Positions 34,961 through 41,874 of a stretch of DNA of 64,000 nucleotides are shown piece after piece. Within the stretch, counting starts at the first letter, position 1, and each line of letters begins with the position of its first letter. The notes beneath the pieces are model-generated. The model saw only the letters and a program-made list of their open reading frames with translations. It did no database searches and was not told the DNA's origin. Made by a program: the position numbers and the translations under genes. The stretch comes from JBHIET01 sp046760785 (GTDB lineage Bacteria > Chloroflexota > Anaerolineae > B4-G1): the NCBI GenBank assembly GCA_046760785.1, contig JBHIET010000008.1, positions 1 through 64,000 of the forward strand. Direction: 5' to 3'.

Positions 34961-35125
34961 GGTTACTACTCAGGCTGCGCCGGTCGAGTAGGCGCGAAGC
35001 GCCGTATCGAGACCAAGCGGCCTATGCTGAGCCGCTTGCTTGGTTTCGATATACTGCTCCCTCTGGTCGCAGCTACTCAACCAGCGCTCGCTCGCCCGAT
35101 ACTGCATCCAGCCTGAGCAGTAACC
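34961..35125. mobile_element. 165-bp MITE with 17-bp inverted ends
   Basis: GGTTACTACTCAGGCTG and CAGCCTGAGCAGTAACC are inverted at 16 of 17 positions. TTGGTT occurs directly outside both ends (34955-34960 and 35126-35131), a likely target duplication. An inner hairpin (ACCAAGCGGC / GCCGCTTG-type arms) lies near 35012-35045. It carries no gene. A relative is at 54199-54351. Confidence 0.85.
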
Positions 35126-35131
35126 TTGGTT

Positions 35132-35318
35132 GTATCCCCTCAACATAGAGAAATGCATTGCGTTAAAAGTGACACGCCGATTTCCTGGAGCTCGCAGCCC
35201 TCATCCCCAAGGGCGTCGCAGGCGTGAGTCTCGCCCATACTGTGTGTGCTCGCTGCAAGCGACGCCTCCGAGACGGGGCTTGAGCAAGCACGTGCGACTT
35301 TTGCCCTAATGCGGACAA
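35132..35318. repeat. Repeat-module spacer upstream of rnhB
   Basis: This stretch contains degenerate GC-rich modules (CTCGCAGCCCTCATCCCCAA, then GACGCCTCCGAGACGGGG) that also occur within the elements at 46445-46622 and 54199-54351. I see no promoter with confidence and no gene. Confidence 0.5.
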
Positions 35319-36158
35319 ATGCTACCTGATCTTCACGAGGAGCTAGCCCTATACGTCACTGGCTACACCCGTGTGGCAGGCCTGGACGAGGCGGGGCGCG
35401 GCGCATGGGCCGGGCCGGTCTGTGCGGCGGCAGTGGTGCTTCCGCTAGACCGGCCCGATCTGCTCGATCTGCTGGCCGATGTGCGCGACTCCAAGCAACT
35501 GAGCCTGGCTCAGCGGGAGGCGCTTATGCCATCTATCCTAGAGGTGGCGGAGGCAGTGGGAGTGGGATGGGCCACGCCCGCTGAAGTGGACGAGATGGGG
35601 ATTCTCCCAGCCACGCGGCGTGCGTTTGCCCGCGCCGTGACCGGCCTGGACGGACGGGTAGACGCGTTACTCGTGGACTACGTACGTCTGCCCAACCTGG
35701 ACCTGCCCCAGCGAGCGTTGCCGAAGGCGGACACTCACTGCCTGAGCGTCGCCGCCGCCAGCATCGTCGCCAAGGTGGAGCGGGACCGGTTGATGGTTGC
35801 GCTGGACGAGGATTTCCCTGGCTATGGCTTCGCCCGCCACAAGGGGTACGGCACGCGCCAGCACCGGGAGGCGTTGGCCCGGCTGGGTCCTTCACCTATC
35901 CACCGGCTAAGTTGGCGGCCAGTGCGGACAATGCAGGGCTTTCCCAAAGTAAGTCGGATTGCCAATCCGACCTGCGGCGCGTCGCGTTGTACAGCACGTA
36001 AGAGCACGTCCATATCACCAAACGTGGCCGGCGAGAAAGTCGGATGCGACTTTGGGAAAGCCCTGCGGACAATGTCAGAATGCTTGACAAATCTGAATTT
36101 TTATAGTAATATCGTAAACGAAATTAACTCCCCGCTCTTGCCCGGCAAAGGCGGGTAA
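35319..36158 (+). CDS. rnhB: Ribonuclease HII with repeat-derived C-terminal extension
   Basis: RNase HII removes ribonucleotides from DNA. The core has VAGLDEAGRGAWAGPV (catalytic D23, E24), DSKQLS and the later VDYVRLP and SKVERD-type blocks (IVAKVERDR), ending at the usual place with HRLSWRPVR (about residue 203). The frame then runs 75 more residues through a MITE (47 codons with its duplication, so in frame) and through the promoter of the next gene. Without the MITE the frame would still be longer than the family norm. The extension is probably unstructured. The start ATG at 35319 has no clear ribosome site. Confidence 0.88.
   Translation: MLPDLHEELALYVTGYTRVAGLDEAGRGAWAGPVCAAAVVLPLDRPDLLDLLADVRDSKQLSLAQREALMPSILEVAEAVGVGWATPAEVDEMGILPATRRAFARAVTGLDGRVDALLVDYVRLPNLDLPQRALPKADTHCLSVAAASIVAKVERDRLMVALDEDFPGYGFARHKGYGTRQHREALARLGPSPIHRLSWRPVRTMQGFPKVSRIANPTCGASRCTARKSTSISPNVAGEKVGCDFGKALRTMSECLTNLNFYSNIVNEINSPLLPGKGG
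35934..36065. mobile_element. 132-bp MITE inserted in the 3' end of rnhB
   Basis: The inverted ends are CAGGGCTTTCCCAAAGT (35934-35950) and its perfect complement at 36049-36065. The insertion is flanked by a perfect 9-bp direct repeat, CGGACAATG, at 35925-35933 and 36066-36074. An internal hairpin GTCGGATTG/CAATCCGAC matches that at 32860-32878. No gene is inside, so it would need a transposase in trans. Confidence 0.93.
36084..36112 (+). promoter_or_regulatory. Promoter of the NYN gene remnant
   Basis: TTGACA (36084-36089), 17-nt spacer, TAATAT (36107-36112). It lies inside the extended rnhB frame. Confidence 0.6.
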
Positions 36159-36213
36159 TTACCCCCAAGGGGCTGCATTTGTCAGCCCCTTGGCACGTAT
36201 TAGGAGGAGTAAC

Positions 36214-36526
36214 GTGGCCGAGCGCGTCGCAATCTTCATTGATGGTAGCAACCTATGAACCACGGGAAAACACTGTCGTGGAAAAAGGCGTGGATATCGC
36301 CATTGTGGTAGACATGCTTCAATTAGCATACCGTGATGTGTACGACACTGCCATTCTAGTAAGCGGAGATGCGGACTTTGCAGCCACTGTAGAAGCGGTC
36401 CAAGATCTGGGCAAGCACGTCGAAAACGCGATGGGGCGGACTGGACAGTCAAGGCTGTTGCGCCAGACCTGCGACCGCTTCATCCCGCTGACAAAGGATT
36501 TCCTGCAAGATTGCTGGCTCCCATAA
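36214..36526 (+). pseudogene. NYN-domain (LabA/PIN-like) nuclease gene with internal deletion
   Basis: The start is good (TAGGAGGAGTAAC then GTG) and encodes VAERVAIFIDGSNL, the first strand of a NYN nuclease with its catalytic Asp, then hits TGA. A second frame begins at once with ENTVVEKGVDIAIVVDMLQLA and continues through DTAILVSGDADF to 36526. About 70 middle codons expected between these blocks are gone and the frame is shifted. The family cleaves RNA, so this copy should be dead. The promoter upstream is intact. Confidence 0.8.
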
Positions 36527-36540
36527 GACAGAGTGAAAAC

Positions 36541-37650
36541 GTGCATCTGGCCCTCGTCCACGACTGGCTCAATCAGATCGGCGGGGCGGAGGACGTCCTG
36601 GAGACGCTCGTCGAGATGTTCCCCCACGCCCCCATCTACACCTCGATGTACTGGTGCGAGGGGATGCCCCCCGCCTACCGCACCTGGGACATCCGCACTA
36701 CCTGGATGGATCGTCTGCCAGGCATTTACTACCACCACCAGCCTTACCTGCCCCTCTACCCTCTCGCCTTCACCCGGCTCGACCTCTCCGGCTACGACTT
36801 TGTGCTGAGCAACAAATCCGGCTTCTGCCACGGGGTGCGGACCGGCGAGGCAGTTCACATATGCTACTGCCTGACTCCCACGCGGTACGTCTGGGACTTT
36901 GACGCCTACGCCGCCCGGGAGGCGATCCCGCTGGCGCTAAGGATCACGCTGCGCCCCCTGATCGCTCTCCTGCGCCGTTGGGACTACCAGGCTGCGCAGC
37001 GAGTGGACCACTTCATCGCCATCTCCCGCGAAGTTCAGGCCCGCATCCGTCGCTACTACGGTCGCGACTCGGTCGTCGTCCATCCGCCGGTGGACATTGC
37101 ACGCTTCCACCCTGCGTCAAGCTCAGGGCATCGCCCCGCTGCCACCCACGACGGCTACTACTTGATCGTCTCTCGCCTCATCCCCTACCGCCGCATAGAC
37201 CTGGCTGTGCACGCCTTCGACCAACTGGGGCTGCCACTGGTCATCGCTGGCGACGGGCGGGACCGGCCCCGACTGGAGGCTCAGGCCCGTCCCAACGTTA
37301 CCTTTCTGGGCCGTGTGCCTGATGAGGATTTACCCGATCTGTATGCCCGTTGTCGGGCCTATGTCCTGCCAGGTGTGGAGGACTTCGGCATCGCGCCGGT
37401 TCAGGCCCAGGCGGCCGGGCGGCCCGTCATTGCCTACGGTGCTGGTGGCGCGCTCGACACGGTCGTCGAAGGAGAAACTGGTGTCCTTTTCCACGAGCCC
37501 ACCCCCGAGGCGTTGGCTGCGGCCGTGCGCGCCTTCGATCCCGACGCTGTGGACCCTGACGCCTGCCGCGCCAACGCAGAGCGGTTCGCGGTGGAGGTTT
37601 TTCGAGAGAAACTGAACCGGTTCATGCGAGACGAAGTGGCAAGGGGATAG
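36541..37650 (+). CDS. Family-4 glycosyltransferase
   Basis: The 369-residue protein begins at the GTG (VHLALVHDWLNQIGGAEDVLE, a typical GT-B N-terminal strand and Gly loop). It has CLTPTRYVWDF in the acceptor region and, in the donor domain, VIVSRLIPYRRIDLAV, LGRVPDEDLPDLYARCRAYV and a PGVEDFGIAPVQAQAAGRPVIAYGAGG block with the E-x7-E motif. It transfers an activated sugar to a lipid- or chain-linked acceptor in the cytoplasm. A polysaccharide-chain regulator gene follows 48 bases later. It starts 14 bases after the NYN remnant. Confidence 0.85.
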   Translation: MHLALVHDWLNQIGGAEDVLETLVEMFPHAPIYTSMYWCEGMPPAYRTWDIRTTWMDRLPGIYYHHQPYLPLYPLAFTRLDLSGYDFVLSNKSGFCHGVRTGEAVHICYCLTPTRYVWDFDAYAAREAIPLALRITLRPLIALLRRWDYQAAQRVDHFIAISREVQARIRRYYGRDSVVVHPPVDIARFHPASSSGHRPAATHDGYYLIVSRLIPYRRIDLAVHAFDQLGLPLVIAGDGRDRPRLEAQARPNVTFLGRVPDEDLPDLYARCRAYVLPGVEDFGIAPVQAQAAGRPVIAYGAGGALDTVVEGETGVLFHEPTPEALAAAVRAFDPDAVDPDACRANAERFAVEVFREKLNRFMRDEVARG

Positions 37651-37698
37651 GGGAAAAGCCTGACAGTCCCCTTGTCCCAGATCGAAGGAGCACAACGT

Positions 37699-38391
37699 AT
37701 GGAGTTGAGAACCTATTGGACGATACTGACCCGCCGTTGGTGGCTCGTCGTTGCCCCGGTGCTGGTAGTGCTGGCCTACACCGTGGTCACCTACCGACCG
37801 CCTGCAACGAGCTACCAGGTAGTAATGCGCTTTGCCGCTGGCACTTCCCCCGCCGGGCTGAGCCTGGACTACGACCGCTATTATCCCTGGCTCACCTCCG
37901 AGTACATCGCCAACGGCCTGGCCGACGTGGCCGAGACCGGAGCCTTCGCCCAGGCCGTCGCCTCGCGGTTGGCCGAAGCAGGGCATGAGGTCACGCCCGA
38001 AGCAATCCAGCCCCGTATTGTCACTGACAATGCCCAGTCCATCCTCGTCGTCTATCTCACCTGGCCGGACGCGGAGCAGATCGTCGCCGTGGTCGAGGCC
38101 ATCATCGCCGAACTGACCGCAAACAGTGCAGCCTACTTCCCCCAATTGGAAGGTGTAGAGCCGGCTGTCCGCCCGCTGGATGCGCCCGTGCCTGTGCAGC
38201 TCCCTCCTGAACTGCGCACTCAGTTGATGGGCCCGGCGATCAAAATCGGGCTGGCAGCGGGTCTAGGCGTCGCGCTGGCGCTCCTGTGGCACTACCTGGA
38301 TCCCACCGTCCGAGAGGTTGCGGAACTGGAGGACTTGGGGTTAGTCGTATTGGCAGAAATACCGCGCTGCCGCTGGCGGAAATCCCAATGA
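37699..38391 (+). CDS. Wzz-type chain-length/copolymerase protein
   Basis: The 230-residue protein starts after AAGGAGCACAACGT and has two membrane helices (about 14-31 and 184-206) flanking an extracytoplasmic domain, the layout of polysaccharide co-polymerases. The N-terminal ELRTYWTILTRRWWLVVAP is characteristic. The usual C-terminal tyrosine-kinase domain is absent, but the protein ends in a short cytoplasmic segment (EVAELEDLGLVVLAEIP) matching the linker to such kinases, so it may be a truncated or split version. It partners with the preceding GT4. Confidence 0.78.
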   Translation: MELRTYWTILTRRWWLVVAPVLVVLAYTVVTYRPPATSYQVVMRFAAGTSPAGLSLDYDRYYPWLTSEYIANGLADVAETGAFAQAVASRLAEAGHEVTPEAIQPRIVTDNAQSILVVYLTWPDAEQIVAVVEAIIAELTANSAAYFPQLEGVEPAVRPLDAPVPVQLPPELRTQLMGPAIKIGLAAGLGVALALLWHYLDPTVREVAELEDLGLVVLAEIPRCRWRKSQ

Positions 38392-38419
38392 CCAAATCCT
38401 AACCTGGGCGAGCCAGACA

Positions 38420-40045
38420 TCATCCCTCGCCGTACACAAGCCGCCCACCGATCATCGTCGCCATCACCTGTGTCTCCACAATCGCCATCGGGTCACAGGT
38501 GAAGATGTCTTGGTCGAGCACGACCAGGTCGGCCAGTTTCCCCGGGGATAGCGATCCCATCCGATCCTCCAGGCCGACGGCTTGCGCGGCGCCCAGCGTG
38601 TAGGCGTGCGCTGCCTCCTCCACCGTCAGCCGCTGCTGGGGATACCAGCCCTGTGGGCCAGGGGAGCCGTCGGCGCGGCACCGCGTCACGGCGGCGTGGA
38701 TGCCCACGAAGGGGTTGAGATCCTCCACAGGGCAATCGGACCCGAAGGCCAGCACCGTGCCCGCCTCCAGCAGGCTGCGCCAGGCGTAAGCGGTGGCACA
38801 GCGGTCGCCCCAATACCGGTCGGCCATCTCGTAATCCTGCGTAGCGTGGATGGGCTGCATCGAGGCCACCACGCCGAGCGCAGCCAGGCGGGGTACATCG
38901 TCGGGGTGGAGCAGTTGCACGTGTTCGATGCGGTGCCTGTTGGGGCAGGGGCAAGCTCGGCCCCTACATCGCTCGCCCTCATCGGCCAGCACGTCCAGCA
39001 CCATGCGATTGGCCCGGTCGCCGATGGCATGCACGGCCAGCGGTAGCCCGCCCGCCCCCGCCTGGCGGACCAACTCGCGTAGTGTGTCTTCATCTATAGT
39101 CGAGATCCCCACGTTCTCCGGCTGCCCCTCGTAGGGGGCTAGCATCGCCGCCGTGCGGGGCCCTAATGCACCGTCTACAAAGACCTTGATCCCGCCGAGC
39201 CGCAGCCAATCGTCGCCCAGCCCCGCCCGCAAGCCGATCTCCAGTGCGCAGTCGAGCGCGTCGGCAGGGATGTATTTGACCACCCGCAGGCCCAGTTCGG
39301 ATCGGGCGTGTAGCCGCTGGTAGGCAGTGAAGGCCGGAGGGCCGTCCACGTCGTGTATGCACGTCAGCCCTACGCGCCACGCACTTGGAAACGCCTCCCG
39401 CAGAGCGCTATCCACCACCTCCGCTTCGGGCGGCGGAACGAGGTCGGCGACCAAATCCATCGCGCTGCCCTCAAAGAGCATCCCGTCCAGGCGGCCCTCG
39501 GCGTCGCGCCCGATGCGCCCGCCGGGCGGGTCGGGCGTCTCGGCGGTGATGCCGGCCAGCCGCAGCGTGCACGAGTTCGCCACCAGCGCGTGGCCGCTCT
39601 TGGCCCTCAGCATGACCGGGCGATCTGGCGCCACGCTGTCCAGCTCGGCGGCGGTGGGGAAGCGGCGCTCAGGCCACCGTTCCTGGTCCCACCTGCGCCC
39701 GACGACCCATCTACCTGGCGCCGTTCCCCGCGCCCGCACCGCCACCAACGCCAGCATCTCGCTCAGCGACGCCGCCTTGGATAAGTCCAGCTCGCGCAGG
39801 CCCAGAGCGTACCAGGTGAAGTGAATGTGGCTGTCGGTCAGTCCGGGGAGGACGCAGCGCCCGCCCAGGTCGAGCACCTGGCCGCCAGGAGCCAGGAGAT
39901 CGCCCAGGCGGTGCCCTGAGCCTGTCGAAGGGTCGTCTCCTACGGCCAGGATGCGTTCCCCTGCGATAGCCAACGCCGAAGCTCTAGGGCGCTCGGCATC
40001 CATCGTGTATATTCGTCCGTTGATCAGCAGTTTATCCGCCAGCAT
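38420..40045 (-). CDS. YtcJ-like amidohydrolase
   Basis: The 541-residue metal-dependent hydrolase has the N-terminal beta-sandwich MLADKLLINGRIYTMD, the metal motif GLTDSHIHF (H-x-H), the later HAIGDRAN and HRIEHVQL histidines, and FGSDCPVEDLNPF with the metal Asp. These mark the amidohydrolase_3/YtcJ group, cytoplasmic enzymes of uncertain substrate. The ATG is preceded by GGAGGTCAG; a longer frame runs into the CGTAACC repeat array. The segment DPSTGSGHR encodes the CCTTCGACAGGCTCAGG repeat on the other strand. Confidence 0.85.
   Translation of the reverse strand: MLADKLLINGRIYTMDAERPRASALAIAGERILAVGDDPSTGSGHRLGDLLAPGGQVLDLGGRCVLPGLTDSHIHFTWYALGLRELDLSKAASLSEMLALVAVRARGTAPGRWVVGRRWDQERWPERRFPTAAELDSVAPDRPVMLRAKSGHALVANSCTLRLAGITAETPDPPGGRIGRDAEGRLDGMLFEGSAMDLVADLVPPPEAEVVDSALREAFPSAWRVGLTCIHDVDGPPAFTAYQRLHARSELGLRVVKYIPADALDCALEIGLRAGLGDDWLRLGGIKVFVDGALGPRTAAMLAPYEGQPENVGISTIDEDTLRELVRQAGAGGLPLAVHAIGDRANRMVLDVLADEGERCRGRACPCPNRHRIEHVQLLHPDDVPRLAALGVVASMQPIHATQDYEMADRYWGDRCATAYAWRSLLEAGTVLAFGSDCPVEDLNPFVGIHAAVTRCRADGSPGPQGWYPQQRLTVEEAAHAYTLGAAQAVGLEDRMGSLSPGKLADLVVLDQDIFTCDPMAIVETQVMATMIGGRLVYGEG
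39914..39932 (-). repeat. CCTTCGACAGGCTCAGG-type repeat in the amidohydrolase gene
   Basis: The complement of this 17-19-base repeat is translated as PSTGSG in a loop of the protein. A second copy lies in the smc gene at 43183-43200. Confidence 0.75.
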
Positions 40046-40122
40046 CTGACCTCCAGTGTGTCTTTGTTTTCCTCGAGACCTTTTATATTCATTATAGAGG
40101 GAAAGACAGCGGTTGCGCTTTT

Positions 40123-40276
40123 CGTAACCACCGCGTAACCGGGTCGTAATCACCTTCGACAGGCATCTCCCCCAATCGTAACCAGTCCTCAACTTGGTTA
40201 CGATCCGGCCAGGCGAGTCATCCTCTACCGAGCCGCGGTAGCTCACCGGCGTAACCACCTCCCAAGTCGGTTACGC
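40123..40276. repeat. CGTAACC repeat array, left of the transposase
   Basis: Copies: CGTAACCACC at 40123 and 40250, CGTAACCGG at 40134, CGTAATCACC at 40145, CGTAACCAG at 40177, inverted TTGGTTACG at 40194 and GGTTACGC at 40269. Spacing is irregular and two pairs form hairpins. The 40046-40399 gap also contains a minus-strand TATAAT (40096-40091) that may serve the amidohydrolase gene. Confidence 0.8.
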
Positions 40277-40399
40277 TTATGCGGTGCTCGTCAGGTTCTC
40301 CCTTCGCGGCTAGAATATCGTCGCACGACGCCATTCTCCAACCGAATTCTAGCACAGTTTCCCCCTCTGAAACAGGTTTTCACCGCGTTTTGGCGGGCT

Positions 40400-41632
40400 A
40401 TGACCCCACAACGCTGCCGTAAGCGGCCCAACCTGAGCCAACTTGGTCGGCATCCCCACCTGCTTCCCGCCTTCGTCCGCCAATCTGCTGTGGCGATGCG
40501 CTACCTCCACCTGCTGGCGCCGCTCGACTGGGAACGCTTCCCCGAGCGCGACCTGCAGACCGACTGGGGGCAACCCACTGTACCATTCGCCTCTTTCACT
40601 GCGGCCTGTTTGGTCAAGCTCGATCAACGCCTGGTCTATATGTCGCACCTGCGTCAGTACTTGATCGAGCATCCTGCGCTGGTGTGGATTTTGGGCTTCC
40701 CCGTGGTGCCTTCATCCCATACCCCTTGGGGCTTCGATCTCAAGGATTATGTCGAGAACCGCTACGACAAGACCAGGCAGCCCTGCGGCGATCCGGACTG
40801 TCGCCTGGGCTGCAAACGCCGCCGCAACCAGCGCGCATCATCCAAGGAGCCGCCTCCCACACCGGCCGACAATCCCCTGCCAGCCAACACCCTCCCCGTC
40901 GGCGAGTTCTACTGGGGCTACGCTTCCGGTGTCGTCGCTACCCGAGTGCCCGGCTGGGGTGAGTTCGTCCTGGCTGAACTTACTCTGCCTTTCGACCAAC
41001 CTGACGTGGCCTACTTCCATCCGTTGATAGCTGACACCGAGCGCAGGCTGGGCTTCCGTCCCCAGTACGGGGCTTTCGACGCCGCCTTCGACGCTTTCTA
41101 CGTCTACGAGTACTTCCATCGAGACGGCGAACCTATCGAGGCAGCCTTTGCCGCCGTTCCCCTTTCCAAACGGGGCGGAAAACGCCGCCGGTTCGACGCT
41201 CAGGGGCTGCCGCTGTGTGATGCGGGGCTGGCGATGCCCCTCAAGCTCACGTTCATCTGCCGCACCACCCGCTTCGAGCACGAGCGCGGCCGCTACGTCT
41301 GCCCCCTCATCTTCCCCGAACCGACCGGTGAAGCTTGCCCCATCCAGCACAAAAACTGGCCCAAAGGTTGCATCACCACGCTCGCTACCAGCGTCGGTGC
41401 ACGTATCCGCCACCAACTCGACCGCGAGAGCGAGATCTACAAGGAAATCTACAGGCAGCGCACCGCCACCGAGCGCATCAACTCCCAGGCGGTGGAACTG
41501 GGCAGCGAGCGACCCAGGCTGCGCAACGGGCAGGCTATCGCCAACCAGAACTCGCTCATCTATGTGCTGATCAACCTGCGCGCTTTGCAGCGCGTGCGGC
41601 GGAAGAAGGCTGAGCGCAATTCCTCAGCCTGA
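40400..41632 (+). CDS. DDE-type transposase, intact frame
   Basis: The 410-residue protein has an N-terminal helical part, a Cys pair insert (CGDPDCRLGCKRRRNQ) resembling a zinc site, and a C-terminal core with WGYASGVVATRVPGWGEFVLAE, YGAFDAAFDAF and TATERINSQAVELG ... NQNSLIYVLINLRAL, the latter typical of the DDE_Tnp_1 superfamily C-terminus. I cannot assign all three catalytic acids with certainty; the first Asp is not obvious. It is flanked by related CGTAACC arrays rather than a simple terminal inverted repeat. Codon use is similar to neighbours. Confidence 0.75.
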   Translation: MTPQRCRKRPNLSQLGRHPHLLPAFVRQSAVAMRYLHLLAPLDWERFPERDLQTDWGQPTVPFASFTAACLVKLDQRLVYMSHLRQYLIEHPALVWILGFPVVPSSHTPWGFDLKDYVENRYDKTRQPCGDPDCRLGCKRRRNQRASSKEPPPTPADNPLPANTLPVGEFYWGYASGVVATRVPGWGEFVLAELTLPFDQPDVAYFHPLIADTERRLGFRPQYGAFDAAFDAFYVYEYFHRDGEPIEAAFAAVPLSKRGGKRRRFDAQGLPLCDAGLAMPLKLTFICRTTRFEHERGRYVCPLIFPEPTGEACPIQHKNWPKGCITTLATSVGARIRHQLDRESEIYKEIYRQRTATERINSQAVELGSERPRLRNGQAIANQNSLIYVLINLRALQRVRRKKAERNSSA

Positions 41633-41675
41633 TTCGATTGTATAAAGTACGGCGTTGTGCACTCCTCGCGCCCGG

Positions 41676-41781
41676 CGTAACCACCTCGTAACCACCTTGG
41701 TCTGGTGTCACCACCTCGGCGTAACCAGGTTGAAACTGGTTACGCTTTTTCGTAGCTACTCCGTAACCACCTCGTAACCGG
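41676..41781. repeat. CGTAACC repeat array, right of the transposase
   Basis: Copies: CGTAACCACC at 41676, 41687 and 41762, CGTAACCAG at 41720 paired with CTGGTTACG at 41736 (a hairpin), and CGTAACCGG at 41773. The motif variants match those of the left array and point the same way. Confidence 0.8.
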
Positions 41782-41830
41782 CTAAACCTGGCCCGACCCT
41801 CATTATACATCCCCTTCTGCAATCCGCAAT

Positions 41831-41859
41831 TTGCCATATCCTCACAAGCGCGGTATACT
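41831..41859 (+). promoter_or_regulatory. Promoter of smc
   Basis: TTGCCA (41831-41836), 17-nt spacer, TATACT (41854-41859); the ATG follows after 15 bases, so the leader is very short. Confidence 0.6.
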
Positions 41860-41874
41860 CGCGCCTGGAAACCT

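Noticed and set aside
34883..35116. Short plus-strand frame after rplY (MKSDDQRSKRRVEG...)
   Set aside because: It overlaps the rplY terminator and the MITE, has no ribosome site, and its second half is repeat sequence.
40123..41781. CGTAACC arrays as a possible CRISPR
   Set aside because: Units are 9-10 bases, irregularly spaced, partly inverted, without uniform spacers, and no cas gene is nearby.
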